A stretch of DNA of 64,000 nucleotides from Methylobacillus sp. MM3 (GTDB lineage Bacteria > Pseudomonadota > Gammaproteobacteria > Burkholderiales > Methylophilaceae), in the NCBI RefSeq assembly GCF_001645185.1, contig NZ_LXTQ01000001.1, positions 62,001 to 126,000 on the forward strand. Direction: 5' to 3'. A program made the position numbers and the translations under genes. The notes below the pieces were generated by a model. It worked only from the letters and a program-made list of their open reading frames with translations, did no database searches and was not told where the DNA came from. Below are positions 8,366 through 16,541 of this stretch, piece by piece (within the stretch, counting starts at the first letter, position 1; each line of letters starts with the position of its first letter).

Positions 8366-9672
8366 AATTGCTGGCTTTTGTATGGCTGCTCGGTCTCGGC
8401 ATAGTTGCCGAAGCTGCGGGTATTTCCGTTACCGCGGCTCGCGTCTGGCCTGCCGCCGATTACACCCGTATTACCCTCGAATCCTCGCAACCCATCTCCC
8501 ACAAGATCATGACACTGAAGGACCCGGACCGGCTGGTGCTGGATCTGGAAAACGTGGAGCTAGGCGCGGCCCTCAAGGCCGTCTCGGACAAGATTCTTTC
8601 CAGCGATCCCTACATCAGGCAGGTCCGCGTCGCCAATTTCAAACCGGGGGTCGTGCGTCTGGTTGTCGATCTCAAGTCCGAAGTCAAGCCTTCGCTGTTC
8701 TCCCTGCCGCCTGCCGGCGAATACAAGCATCGCTTGGTGCTGGATGTTTATCCGCCGCAGGATCCCTTGATGGCGATGCTGCAGGATCGCGAAAACCCTG
8801 TTGAAGCGGCATCTCCCTCTACGGAGCCGGGCGGTTACGTGCCGCCGGAAAAAGCCGTCGAAGTCGCAATAGCAGAAATCCCCACGATATCCCAGCCGCC
8901 GGAACAGGCGCTGCCTAAATCCATGGGCGATAAAACACCCGCCGCGGGTGAAGTGGTGCGCCTGATTACCGTGGCCATCGATGCCGGCCACGGCGGCGAA
9001 GACCCGGGTGCGCGCGGCGCCAACGGCACGCATGAGAAAGACGTCACGCTTGCCATCGCCAAAAAACTGAAAGCGATGATAGATGCCGAACCCAACATGC
9101 GCGGCGTGCTAACTCGCGACGGCGATTACTTTATCCCGCTGCATGGCCGCGTCATCAAGGCGCGCAAGCTTCAGGCCGATCTTTTCGTTTCCATCCATGC
9201 CGATGCTTTCGTCAAGCCTGAGGCGCGCGGTTCTTCGGTATTCGCGCTCTCCGAACGAGGGGCCACCAGCGCCATGGCAAGGTATCTCGCCAAAAAGGAA
9301 AACGAATCCGACCTCATCGGTGGCGTCCGTCTGGACGTGAAGGATCCCTATCTTGCCAAGACCCTGCTGGATCTGTCGCAGACCGCGACGATCAACGACA
9401 GCCTGAAACTCGCCAAGGCTGTGCTCGGCCATCTGGGTGAAATCAATACGCTGCACAAGCCTGCCGTGGAGCAGGCCGGATTTGCCGTGCTTAAATCCCC
9501 GGATATTCCCTCCATCCTTGTCGAAACGGCCTTCATCAGCAATCCCGAAGAAGAGCGCCGTCTCAACGACGAGGCCTATCAAACCAAAATGGCTGATGCC
9601 GTGCTTTCCGGCATCAAGCGCTATTTTGCTGCAAACCCGCCGCTGGCGAAGTCGCGGATGGCGATGCAGTAA
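8347..9672 (+). CDS. amiC: N-acetylmuramoyl-L-alanine amidase AmiC
   Basis: Periplasmic zinc amidase that splits septal peptidoglycan during daughter-cell separation. It is 441 aa. A signal peptide (KLLAFVWLLGLGIVAEAAG) is followed by an N-terminal AMIN domain (about residues 25-130), a variable proline/glutamate linker, and an Amidase_3 domain from about residue 210. Zinc ligands are visible in IDAGHGGEDPGA, in the Glu of HEKDVTLAIAKKL and in VSIHADAF; the catalytic Glu is in ILVETAFISN. The start at 8347 is preferred because GGGGGAA lies just upstream; ATG 8362 is the alternative. The gene is followed by a strong intrinsic terminator. Confidence 0.93.
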   Translation: MLERPMKLLAFVWLLGLGIVAEAAGISVTAARVWPAADYTRITLESSQPISHKIMTLKDPDRLVLDLENVELGAALKAVSDKILSSDPYIRQVRVANFKPGVVRLVVDLKSEVKPSLFSLPPAGEYKHRLVLDVYPPQDPLMAMLQDRENPVEAASPSTEPGGYVPPEKAVEVAIAEIPTISQPPEQALPKSMGDKTPAAGEVVRLITVAIDAGHGGEDPGARGANGTHEKDVTLAIAKKLKAMIDAEPNMRGVLTRDGDYFIPLHGRVIKARKLQADLFVSIHADAFVKPEARGSSVFALSERGATSAMARYLAKKENESDLIGGVRLDVKDPYLAKTLLDLSQTATINDSLKLAKAVLGHLGEINTLHKPAVEQAGFAVLKSPDIPSILVETAFISNPEEERRLNDEAYQTKMADAVLSGIKRYFAANPPLAKSRMAMQ

Positions 9673-9713
9673 GCATTTTGGTCGTTGCATCTTGCCGTCA
9701 TCGGCTGGGCAAT

Positions 9714-9741
9714 AAAAAGCAATCTTTATGATTGCTTTTTT
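9714..9741 (+). terminator. Rho-independent terminator of tsaE-amiC
   Basis: Perfect 11-bp stem AAAAAGCAATC / GATTGCTTTTT with a five-base loop (TTTAT), ending in a run of six T. The A-run on the left arm makes it usable in both directions. It sits 42 nt after the amiC stop and separates that operon from the stress/regulatory block. Confidence 0.85.
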
Positions 9742-9850
9742 GCCGATTGAATACTTGGCAAACGAATGTGATCATGTAATCCTTGGTTCTCTATTCAATA
9801 TCCTGTTTTTCTTCAAGGGATTGATGGAAATTCGCCATCTCCCGCTTCTT

Positions 9851-9897
9851 GGCAAGTGGTCACAGGTGCAGCCATCGCTTGTGTTAACGCACTTGCC
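9851..9897 (+). promoter_or_regulatory. Long inverted repeat in the leader of the first Crp/Fnr-like gene
   Basis: GGCAAGTG (9851-9858) pairs with CACTTGCC (9890-9897). Inside this outer stem, CACA (9861-9864) can pair with TGTG (9880-9883). The element lies about 55 nt before the ATG at 9952 in a 279-nt gene-free stretch that otherwise holds only the amiC terminator. It could be an mRNA leader hairpin or a spaced operator; which one cannot be told from sequence. Confidence 0.4.
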
Positions 9898-9951
9898 GCG
9901 AGGGTGAAATGGACACTTCATGTGTTCCGCCTTACGAAGGGGTAAGCTCAA

Positions 9952-10686
9952 ATGCCTGAGTCTCATGCCCTGCAGCAGAACCACCTTCTTGCAGCACTTC
10001 CTGCGGAGGATTACCAGCGCCTGTGTTCCCATCTCAAACTAGTACCGATGCCCCTCGGCGAAGTCCTGTATGAGCCTGCCATGCGATTGCAGTACGCATA
10101 TTTCCCAACGACATGCATTATTTCGCTGCTTTATGTGATGGAAAATGGCGCATCGGCTGAAATCGCCGTTGTCGGCAATGAAGGAATACTGGGTATTTCG
10201 CTGTTCATGGGCGGCGATACCACATCAAATCGTGCGGTAGTGCAGAGTGCGGGCTATGCCTGGCGTTTGCCAGGGGCCGTGCTGCAGCAGGAATTCAACC
10301 GGAATGGTCTGCTGCTTCGCCTGCTGCTTCGTTATACCCAGGCGCTGATTACCCAGATGGCACAGACGGCGGTATGCAATCGCCATCATTCCGTGGATCA
10401 GCAACTCTGCCGCTGGTTATTGATGAGCCTCGACCGGCTTCCCGGAAATGAATTGATCATGACGCAGGAATTGATCGCCAATATGTTGGGCGTGCGTCGC
10501 GAGGGCGTGACGGAAGCCGCGGGAAATCTGCATAAGGCTGGATTGATCAATTACAGCCGAGGCCACATCACCGTGCTGGACCGGCCAGGCCTGGAACAGA
10601 GGACCTGCGAGTGCTATCAGGTGGTCAAGATGGAGTTTGATCGACTGCTTCCGGCTATTCCTCATTCCACTTTCACGGCCGGTTAG
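9952..10686 (+). CDS. Crp/Fnr-family transcriptional regulator (paralogue 1)
   Basis: A 244-aa DNA-binding regulator with the effector-domain plus winged-helix layout of the Crp/Fnr superfamily. The N-terminal beta-roll part (residues ~25-130) keeps the YFPTTCIISLLYVMENG and AVVGNEGILGISLFMGG motifs but lacks the cAMP phosphate-binding cassette of Crp and the N-terminal Cys cluster of Fnr. The C-terminal helix-turn-helix is around residues 170-205 (ELIANMLGVRREGVTEAAGN). A conserved CECY motif (CxCY) follows the wing. GGGGTAAGC-like purines precede the ATG. A second family member sits 3 kb downstream (13668-14375). The ligand is unknown. Confidence 0.85.
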   Translation: MPESHALQQNHLLAALPAEDYQRLCSHLKLVPMPLGEVLYEPAMRLQYAYFPTTCIISLLYVMENGASAEIAVVGNEGILGISLFMGGDTTSNRAVVQSAGYAWRLPGAVLQQEFNRNGLLLRLLLRYTQALITQMAQTAVCNRHHSVDQQLCRWLLMSLDRLPGNELIMTQELIANMLGVRREGVTEAAGNLHKAGLINYSRGHITVLDRPGLEQRTCECYQVVKMEFDRLLPAIPHSTFTAG

Positions 10687-10812
10687 TCAGATACGCCAGA
10701 ACACACTGGAAACCGCATCTCACTCATATCCAAACTTCCAGCGTCGGGGATTTTTCATTGTATGTGCGCTGGGACACAGACTGTCCTGATATGCACACGG
10801 AGAATATGGACG

Positions 10813-12954
10813 ATGCTGAACCGAATTCTCGTGATCACGGACGACTCCACCGACGCAAGCATCCTTAAAGGAATTCTCGGCGCGGCAAAAGGGGAGCTGT
10901 TCGAAATCAAGTGGGTTCGGCGTCTTTCTACCGGTCTTAAATGTCTGCGCGCGGGTGGCATCGATACCATCGTCGTGGATTTGATGTTGCCGGATAGTCA
11001 GGGAATTTCAACTTTCGATCAATTATTCGCCGCTGCGCGCGATATCCCCATCCTGACGCTGAATACAGGGTACAAGGGGAAGGCGCTGGCGGCAGAAGCC
11101 ATGCGGCGTGGCGCGCAAGGTTCATTGACGAAAGGATATTTCGTCAGCAATCTTGTGCCGCAAGTATTGCGGAACATCATCCAGCGCAAGGCGATTGAAG
11201 AATCGTTATTCAAGGAGAGGGCAAGGGCCGAAATAGCGCTCAACTCGATAGGCGATGCCGTGATTTGTACCGATACTTTCGGCAATGTCGACTATCTGAA
11301 CATCGCGGCAGAAAACATGACCGGATGGTCGAGGGCGGAGGCTAACGGACTCCCGATTGGCAGAGTGTTCCAGATCATCAATGGCGCTACGCGCGAGCAA
11401 GAGCAAAACCCGGTCGATCTGGTGCTTAAACACGACAAACCCAAGGCGCTTGATGCGGGTATGGTGCTGATTCGACGGGATGGCATCGAAGTCGTCATCG
11501 AAGATGCCGTTTCTCCTATTCACGATTGGAACGGGAAGCTGACCGGTGCGGTGATTGTGTTTCACGATGCCACCCAGGCCGTCTCGATGAGCAAGAAATT
11601 AGCCCATCTGGCGCATCACGACTTTTTGACCGATTTGCCGAATCGCCTCTTGCTGAATGACCGCATCACGCAGGCGATTACATTGGCGCAGCGCGGCGGT
11701 ACGCAACTTGCCGTGTTGTTCCTCGATCTGGACAAGTTCAAGCACATCAATGACTCGCTGGGCCACGAGGCCGGCGACAAGCTATTACAATCGGTGACCC
11801 GGCGCCTGAGCGCTTGTGTACGGAACTCCGATACTGTCAGTCGACAAGGCGGCGACGAATTCGTCATATTGCTGACAGGCGGCAAATATGGCGAGGAGGC
11901 TGCGTTGACTGCCGACAAGATACTCGCCGAATTGGCTTTGCCGCATCATGTGGACAAGCACGAATTGCATATCACCGCCAGCATCGGTATCAGTGTTTAT
12001 CCCGAGGACGGACAGAATGCGGAAACGCTGATCAAGAATGCGGATACGGCGATGTATCACGCCAAGGAAAAAGGGCGCAACAACTTCCAGTTCTTTAGCA
12101 GCGAGATGAATACGCGTGCCGTCGCGCGGCAAATCATCGAAGCCCATTTGCGGTTTGCACTGGAAAAGGGAGAGTTTCTCCTGCATTACCAGCCCAAGGT
12201 CAACCTGGATACTGCCATGATTACCGGCGCCGAAGCCTTGTTGCGCTGGAAGCACTCGGAGTGGGGCATGATCCCTCCCGAAAAATTCGTGTCGATTGCG
12301 GAGGATTGCGGCTTGATCGTGCCGATTGGCCGTTGGGTTTTGCGTGAGGCCTGCACGCAAGCCAAGCAGTGGCTGGACGCAGGATTGATGTCCGGATCCA
12401 TTGCCGTCAATATTTCCGCGCTGGAATTCCGGAAAGCCAATTTTGTCGAGGGAGTACGCGACATCCTGAGCGACACCGGATTGGGGGCGGACTCCTTGCA
12501 ACTGGAAATCACTGAAAGCGTCTTGATGCGCGATGCCGAATCCAGTACCTCGATACTTCAGGATCTCAAGAAAATAGGCGTAAGGTTGGCGGTGGACGAT
12601 TTTGGAACCGGCTATTCCAGCCTGGGTTATCTGCAACGATTTCCGATCGATGCCCTGAAGATAGATCGGTCATTCGTGCATGACATTGGTTCGGCTGCCC
12701 ACGACGGACTTATCGTCGGCGCAGTGATAGGCATGGGGAACAACCTTCATCTGCAGGTGGTGGCGGAGGGTGTGGAAAACCAAGAGCAACTGGCATTTCT
12801 GCGAGGGGCGCATTGTGACGAGGGGCAGGGTTATGTTTTCAGCCGCCCGCTTGTCGCATCGCAGTTTGCCAAGCTGCTGGCAGCCGATGCGCCCGAAAGA
12901 CTTTTGCAATCGACCGCAAGATCGACGATCGGGAACTCTTCCTTAAGTGCCTGA
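10813..12954 (+). CDS. Receiver-PAS-GGDEF-EAL cyclic-di-GMP signalling protein
   Basis: Four-domain regulator of cyclic-di-GMP. From the ATG at 10813 (GGAG ten bases upstream) it is 713 aa. Domains: N-terminal receiver (~1-115; phosphoacceptor region TIVVDLMLPDSQG, Asp near residue 53), PAS (~135-250; GDAVICTDTFGNVDYLN), GGDEF (~270-430) with an active-looking RQGGDEF and an upstream RNSD inhibitory-site motif, and EAL (~445-700). The EAL part has EALLRWKH, EITES, DDFGTGYSSL, KIDRSFV and the QVVAEGVENQEQ Glu, so phosphodiesterase residues are also present. Both activities may therefore be possible. No partner kinase is adjacent. In-frame upstream starts (from 10762) are less likely. Confidence 0.9.
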   Translation: MLNRILVITDDSTDASILKGILGAAKGELFEIKWVRRLSTGLKCLRAGGIDTIVVDLMLPDSQGISTFDQLFAAARDIPILTLNTGYKGKALAAEAMRRGAQGSLTKGYFVSNLVPQVLRNIIQRKAIEESLFKERARAEIALNSIGDAVICTDTFGNVDYLNIAAENMTGWSRAEANGLPIGRVFQIINGATREQEQNPVDLVLKHDKPKALDAGMVLIRRDGIEVVIEDAVSPIHDWNGKLTGAVIVFHDATQAVSMSKKLAHLAHHDFLTDLPNRLLLNDRITQAITLAQRGGTQLAVLFLDLDKFKHINDSLGHEAGDKLLQSVTRRLSACVRNSDTVSRQGGDEFVILLTGGKYGEEAALTADKILAELALPHHVDKHELHITASIGISVYPEDGQNAETLIKNADTAMYHAKEKGRNNFQFFSSEMNTRAVARQIIEAHLRFALEKGEFLLHYQPKVNLDTAMITGAEALLRWKHSEWGMIPPEKFVSIAEDCGLIVPIGRWVLREACTQAKQWLDAGLMSGSIAVNISALEFRKANFVEGVRDILSDTGLGADSLQLEITESVLMRDAESSTSILQDLKKIGVRLAVDDFGTGYSSLGYLQRFPIDALKIDRSFVHDIGSAAHDGLIVGAVIGMGNNLHLQVVAEGVENQEQLAFLRGAHCDEGQGYVFSRPLVASQFAKLLAADAPERLLQSTARSTIGNSSLSA

Positions 12955-13027
12955 TACCCCGCAAGCACAGCATCGAAATCGAATATGGTGTATATCCAGC
13001 ACCGAAGCAATCGAAGGAGGTGGCAGC

Positions 13028-13555
13028 ATGAAGCAGAAGTGGGTCGGGATGGAAAGGCGCAAATCGCTTCGAAGGAATGCAGAAGCGCTGGTTGCTGATA
13101 TCGCTCCGGAAGAAGCAGCGGCCAAGCCGGCCGAATTGCTTATGCATGAACTCCTGGTGCACAAAGTGCAGCTGGAACTGCAGGGCGAGGAGTTGCGGCA
13201 GGCCCGTATTGCCGCTATGGCCTTTGAGTCAAGGCAGGGCATGATGGTCACCGATGCAAATGGCATGATCCTGCGAATAAATCAGGAACTCAGTACTACC
13301 ACCGGTTACGCCGCTGAAGAGGTGGTCGGCCGTAGTTCTCGACTGTTTCAATCAGGGCGTCATGATGCGAATTTTTTTGCCGAGATGTGGGCGAGTATCA
13401 GCCGCTCTGGAAGCTGGGAAGGTGAAATCTGGAACAAGCGCAAGAATGGCGAAGTCCACTCGGAACATCTCACTATCAGTGCGGTGAAAGACACGGACGG
13501 CATCGTCAATAATTATGTCGCTATCTACATGCGTCACCCCGCGATCCCGGTCTAG
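13028..13555 (+). CDS. Stand-alone PAS domain protein
   Basis: A 175-aa cytoplasmic protein with a basic, helical N-terminus (about 65 residues, MERRKSLRRN then a leucine-rich coiled region) and one PAS/S-box domain (about residues 70-170). The motif set GMMVTDANGMILRINQ, TTTGYAAEEVVGRSSRLFQSG and GEIWNKRKNGEVHSE is of the PAS-PAC type found in diguanylate cyclases. No output domain follows, so it may act by binding a partner or is the remnant of a longer sensor. The start at 13028 is set by AAGGAGG eight bases upstream. It lies between the c-di-GMP protein and the second Crp/Fnr-like gene. Confidence 0.8.
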   Translation: MKQKWVGMERRKSLRRNAEALVADIAPEEAAAKPAELLMHELLVHKVQLELQGEELRQARIAAMAFESRQGMMVTDANGMILRINQELSTTTGYAAEEVVGRSSRLFQSGRHDANFFAEMWASISRSGSWEGEIWNKRKNGEVHSEHLTISAVKDTDGIVNNYVAIYMRHPAIPV

Positions 13556-13563
13556 CTGATTTA

Positions 13564-13579
13564 CGTGTGTTGGCGTACA
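13564..13579 (+). promoter_or_regulatory. Stress-block palindrome, site 1 (upstream of second Crp/Fnr-like gene)
   Basis: CGTGTGTTGGCGTACA, an imperfect inverted repeat matching the TGTACG-N4-CGTACA pattern of sites 2 and 3 at 13 of 16 positions to site 2. It lies 89 nt before the start of the regulator gene. A second short hairpin (CAGAAG/CTTCTG, 13578-13597) follows at once. A likely transcription-factor site; the factor is unknown. Confidence 0.5.
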
Positions 13580-13667
13580 GAAGGAAAAATACTTCTGCGA
13601 TATTTTGCCTCTTCATTAGCGTAGCAATCCTCCCTTGAACACAGCAGGAGAGTGTACGGAACACCCC

Positions 13668-14375
13668 ATGCAATCCGGTTCGGACTCGAACTATTTGTTG
13701 GCCTCGCTCCCCAATGCAGCGCGCCTGCATCTGCTGGCGAATTGCGACTTGGTGGAGCTTACAATCGCCGATGTACTCAGCCACCCCGGCGACCGCATGA
13801 AATATGTATATTTCCCCACTGGCGGTGTCATTTCGCTGGTGAAGCCCCTGGATGGCGAGAGCAATCTGGAAATCGGGCTGGTGGGCAATGAAGGCATGCT
13901 GGGGGTGACGCTTGTATTGGGCGTCGATGTCGCGCAATTTCGCGCCCAAGTGCAAAAGGCCGGCTCGGCATTGCGCATGGCGGTGCCATCGTTTATCGGC
14001 GAACTGGAGCAAAGTCCGGCCCTGAAGCGGGAAGTGAAACGCTATCTCTATGTATCGTTCAGCCAGCTCGTGCAATCATCGGCATGTAATCGTTTTCATT
14101 TGATAGAAGAACGCCTCGCCCGCCTGCTTTTGATGCTGCGGGATAGGGCGCATTCGGACAGTTTTCATGTCACTCATGAACTGCTCGCCCAGATGCTCGG
14201 TGTTCGGCGTGTCGGCGTCACCAAGGCGGCCGGCTCCCTGCACAGGAAAAAGCTGATCAGCTACAGCAGGGGGGATATCAGAATTGATGACATTCAGGGG
14301 CTGGAACAGGCTTCTTGCCCATGTTACCGCGCTGACAAGGAAACCTACGACCGCATCCTTCAGTGCCCGGCGTGA
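13668..14375 (+). CDS. Crp/Fnr-family transcriptional regulator (paralogue 2)
   Basis: A 235-aa regulator clearly paralogous to the gene at 9952. It shares NYLLASLP, YVYFPTGGVISLV, the VGNEGMLGVTLVLG loop, a helix-turn-helix at about residues 165-200 (ELLAQMLGVRRVGVTKAAGS) and the terminal CPCY (CxCY). No Fnr-type Cys cluster or cAMP pocket is visible. The ATG at 13668 aligns with paralogue 1; an in-frame TTG at 13635 is the upstream alternative. A palindrome shared with two other promoters (see 13564, 16452, 16542) lies upstream, which suggests autoregulation or a common regulon. It converges on the yqjK-like gene with a 10-nt gap. Confidence 0.85.
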   Translation: MQSGSDSNYLLASLPNAARLHLLANCDLVELTIADVLSHPGDRMKYVYFPTGGVISLVKPLDGESNLEIGLVGNEGMLGVTLVLGVDVAQFRAQVQKAGSALRMAVPSFIGELEQSPALKREVKRYLYVSFSQLVQSSACNRFHLIEERLARLLLMLRDRAHSDSFHVTHELLAQMLGVRRVGVTKAAGSLHRKKLISYSRGDIRIDDIQGLEQASCPCYRADKETYDRILQCPA

Positions 14376-14385
14376 GTAACGGACG

Positions 14386-14664
14386 TTATCTGCCGAAAAG
14401 CCTGAGCACGATCTGCCATATGAACCAGCCTCGACGTAATTTTTCAGTGAGGCGGCCCGGTCGCAAGACAGTGAAGGCGAAGACAATCACTCCTATCCAG
14501 AACGGATGGCTCTTGAGATACCGCACGGTGGATACACCCTTGTCGGCCAGCATCAAAGGCTTGCGGAAGGATTCGTAGTTTTGTCCCAGCGTCGTCCGTT
14601 GCGCCGCAGCCTGCGCAATCAACCGTTCGCGTCGTTCAGCCAGCCGGGTCAGTCTGGCGTTCAT
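14386..14664 (-). CDS. YqjK-like small membrane protein
   Basis: A 92-aa protein with a basic, helical N-terminus (ARLTRLAERRERLIAQ), one hydrophobic stretch (FWIGVIVFAFTVL, ~57-69) and a basic C-terminus. This is the profile of the YqjK family found after yqjD and yqjE in enterobacteria. Its start overlaps the stop of the upstream yqjE-like gene by four bases, making it the last gene of a three-gene operon. Function unknown; the operon is associated with stationary-phase or osmotic stress in other bacteria. Confidence 0.65.
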   Translation of the reverse strand: MNARLTRLAERRERLIAQAAAQRTTLGQNYESFRKPLMLADKGVSTVRYLKSHPFWIGVIVFAFTVLRPGRLTEKLRRGWFIWQIVLRLFGR

Positions 14665-15053
14665 GGTCGGCGATCAAGCTGCTGCCGGTCCTTGAGTAAT
14701 TCCAGCAGGCTAGTTTCAAACAGTCGGGGCATGGTTTTCGCCTTGTGCAGCGAAAACCAGAATATCACTGCGCCGCCGACGAGAAAGAGTCCGGTCAGCG
14801 TGCACAGCACCCACAGGCGATGCGTGTCCCAGAACGCGACCACGAGCAATATGATTGCCAGCAATATGCCGACTGCCAGGCAGAAAAGGGCGGTCAGGGA
14901 CCACAGCAGCAGCGACAATAAATGCGCCCGATATTCCTCGATATCTGTCGATAACAGATCGAGTCGGTTATGGGCGATGGCAACCAGCGTCGTTGCGAGT
15001 ACTGCTACGGAATGGAACAGACCCTTGCCCGTGCCGCGAGGATTCTCGGCCAT
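14661..15053 (-). CDS. YqjE-like phage-holin-superfamily membrane protein
   Basis: A 130-aa protein with two strong hydrophobic segments (LTALFCLAVGILLAIILLVV, ~53-73, and LWVLCTLTGLFLVGGAVIFW, ~82-102) flanked by helical cytoplasmic parts. This matches the Phage_holin_3_6 / YqjE family. It follows the DUF883 gene by 10 nt and overlaps the yqjK-like gene, so the order yqjD-yqjE-yqjK is kept. Despite the family name there is no sign of prophage here. Confidence 0.75.
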   Translation of the reverse strand: MAENPRGTGKGLFHSVAVLATTLVAIAHNRLDLLSTDIEEYRAHLLSLLLWSLTALFCLAVGILLAIILLVVAFWDTHRLWVLCTLTGLFLVGGAVIFWFSLHKAKTMPRLFETSLLELLKDRQQLDRRP

Positions 15054-15063
15054 GGAAATGCGA

Positions 15064-15411
15064 TTAGCGGCGGCCGACCATCCAGCCGACGATAAATCCG
15101 GCTGCGGCGGCGACCCCTACGGCTTCCCATGGATTGTCGTGTACATAAACGTCGGTGGCCTTGGCCGCCTCCCTGGTTTTTGCCAGCAATGCCGCTTGCG
15201 CTTCTGCTATCCGCACTTTCGCTCGTCTGAGTGACTCTTCCGTTTTGGCGCGTACTTCAGCCAGCTTGTCTCCGCCCTGACCGGCAGTCGCTTTCAGCAA
15301 TTCTTCCGCATCCTCGACCACGACTTTGAAATCGGCCATCAATTGTTCTTTTGTGAAATCGTTGGGTGAGTTTTCCATGTTGCTCTCCGGTGTTGAGTCT
15401 GATGTGTTCAT
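15064..15411 (-). CDS. DUF883 (ElaB/YqjD) family protein
   Basis: A 115-aa protein. Its N-terminal two-thirds form a long amphipathic coiled region (KEQLMADFKVVVEDAEELLK onward, Ala/Glu/Lys rich). A C-terminal single membrane anchor ends with GWMVGRR, the hallmark of ElaB/YqjD, which tether ribosomes to the inner membrane in stationary phase in E. coli. AGGAACTCACC precedes the ATG. It is first gene of the leftward yqjDEK-type operon. Ribosome binding is family knowledge and is not shown here. Confidence 0.85.
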   Translation of the reverse strand: MNTSDSTPESNMENSPNDFTKEQLMADFKVVVEDAEELLKATAGQGGDKLAEVRAKTEESLRRAKVRIAEAQAALLAKTREAAKATDVYVHDNPWEAVGVAAAAGFIVGWMVGRR

Positions 15412-15484
15412 GGTGAGTTCCTATCATTTCATTACACGGTGATTAACTAAAAAACGGGTATCTATCTGCGGGATGGAAGTTTTC

Positions 15485-15697
15485 CTACTTGCGTACAAAA
15501 AGCAAGGCGGCTCCCGCCACGATTGCCCCTACGCCTGCCCAGACAGGGATGTTGACGGTCTCCTTGTCCTTCACAGACAACTCTATCGGGCCCAGCTTTG
15601 CATCATGCGTCTCCTTGGTGTAGGTGAAACTTCCGTACACCAAACCAAGTGCTCCGAGCACGATCAGTGCAATTCCCAACATTTTGAGTGCGCTCAT
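15485..15697 (-). CDS. Small two-helix membrane protein
   Basis: A 70-aa protein with an N-terminal hydrophobic helix (ALKMLGIALIVLGALGLVYG), a conserved periplasmic loop (SFTYTKETHDAKLGPIELSV) and a second helix (VWAGVGAIVAGAALLFV). I know this layout from unnamed small membrane proteins of proteobacteria but cannot assign a function. GGAAAAAATGCG precedes the ATG. It lies among stress-type genes on the same strand. Confidence 0.7.
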   Translation of the reverse strand: MSALKMLGIALIVLGALGLVYGSFTYTKETHDAKLGPIELSVKDKETVNIPVWAGVGAIVAGAALLFVRK

Positions 15698-15786
15698 CGC
15701 ATTTTTTCCAATCTAGAGAGAATTCATATTTGCAATCTCTAACTTCGGATAAACCCTCAGTGCCTCGAGCAAACAAAAGGATATAG

Positions 15787-15933
15787 CTACAAGCGGCGAC
15801 CTTGAATGACGCGAAGCACTATCGCTATAAGGGCGATGATCAGAAGCAGGTGTATGAATCCTCCCATGGTGTACGAGGAAACCAGCCCCAGCACCCACAG
15901 GAGGAGTAATACGACAATAATGGTTTCAAGCAT
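15787..15933 (-). CDS. Lmo0937-family small membrane protein
   Basis: A 48-aa protein beginning at the ATG 15933, chosen because CAGGAG lies 9 nt upstream. The longer in-frame start at 15999 has no ribosome site. Two hydrophobic helices (LETIIVVLLLLWVLGLV and FIHLLLIIALIAIVLRVI) are joined by the SYTMGGFIH turn, the exact pattern of the Lmo0937 family. These tiny proteins are commonly general-stress induced; the biochemical role is unknown. Confidence 0.8.
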   Translation of the reverse strand: MLETIIVVLLLLWVLGLVSSYTMGGFIHLLLIIALIAIVLRVIQGRRL

Positions 15934-16011
15934 GTTCTGGACTCCTGATAAGAGTCTGTTCAGTAGCGGCTTGCAAAGCACTACTCTAGTAAAGACCACA
16001 TTTCCGCAGAT

Positions 16012-16332
16012 TTAATTCCCCGGTTTGACTCGCATGTCATTCTTGACGGATGTCACGCCCTTTACGCCGCGTGCGACTTCGACCGCTGTGCGAATATCGT
16101 CCTTCGAACTGACGAAGCCGCTCAGCTGCACCACACCGTTGTAGGTTTCAACATTAATTTCAGAAGACTTCAGCGTGGGTTCATCGAATATCGCCTTTTT
16201 CACCTTTGCCGTGACAACGCTGTCATCCATGTACTCACCTGCGCTTCGCCTTTCGGAGGTCGATTCGCAACCCAGCGTGGATACCAACGTGAAGGCCAGG
16301 AAAATGGCTGAAATGTATTTAAGATATTTCAT
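16012..16332 (-). CDS. BON-domain lipoprotein (OsmY-like)
   Basis: A 106-aa secreted lipoprotein. The signal peptide ends in a lipobox (LVSTLGC, Cys at residue 22). It is followed by one BON domain of about 65 residues: DDSVVTAKVKKAIFDEPTLK, then VQLSGFVSSKDDIRTAVEVA and VKGVTSVKNDMRVK. BON domains bind phospholipid and occur in OsmY/DolP-like envelope-stress proteins. It is divergent from the cardiolipin synthase gene, and two copies of the TGTACG-type palindrome lie in the interval between them. Confidence 0.88.
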   Translation of the reverse strand: MKYLKYISAIFLAFTLVSTLGCESTSERRSAGEYMDDSVVTAKVKKAIFDEPTLKSSEINVETYNGVVQLSGFVSSKDDIRTAVEVARGVKGVTSVKNDMRVKPGN

Positions 16333-16451
16333 GGCGTATGCTCCAATTCAATTCCAATGGCAACGAGGTGATGCCGGGCTGCAATCGCTGAGGCCTTCGC
16401 TGCAGAGGCCGTGCATTAAAAGCCATCTTCCGCTTCATTTCAGAAATGTTC

Positions 16452-16467
16452 TGTGTGCTAGCGTACA
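16452..16467 (+). promoter_or_regulatory. Stress-block palindrome, site 2 (between BON lipoprotein and cardiolipin synthase)
   Basis: TGTGTGCTAGCGTACA, 120 nt upstream of the leftward BON lipoprotein start. It matches site 3 at 13 of 16 positions and keeps the CGTACA right arm. Confidence 0.5.
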
Positions 16468-16541
16468 AAAGCAGGCTTTTTTCGTGTATTCCCTGCAACT
16501 ACAAAGAGAAATTCGACCCGTATACTGATACTCGGAAGGTG

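Noticed and set aside
14661-15053. Phage holin as evidence of a prophage
   Set aside because: The holin-superfamily name covers YqjE; neighbours are yqjD- and yqjK-like stress genes and no phage genes are present.
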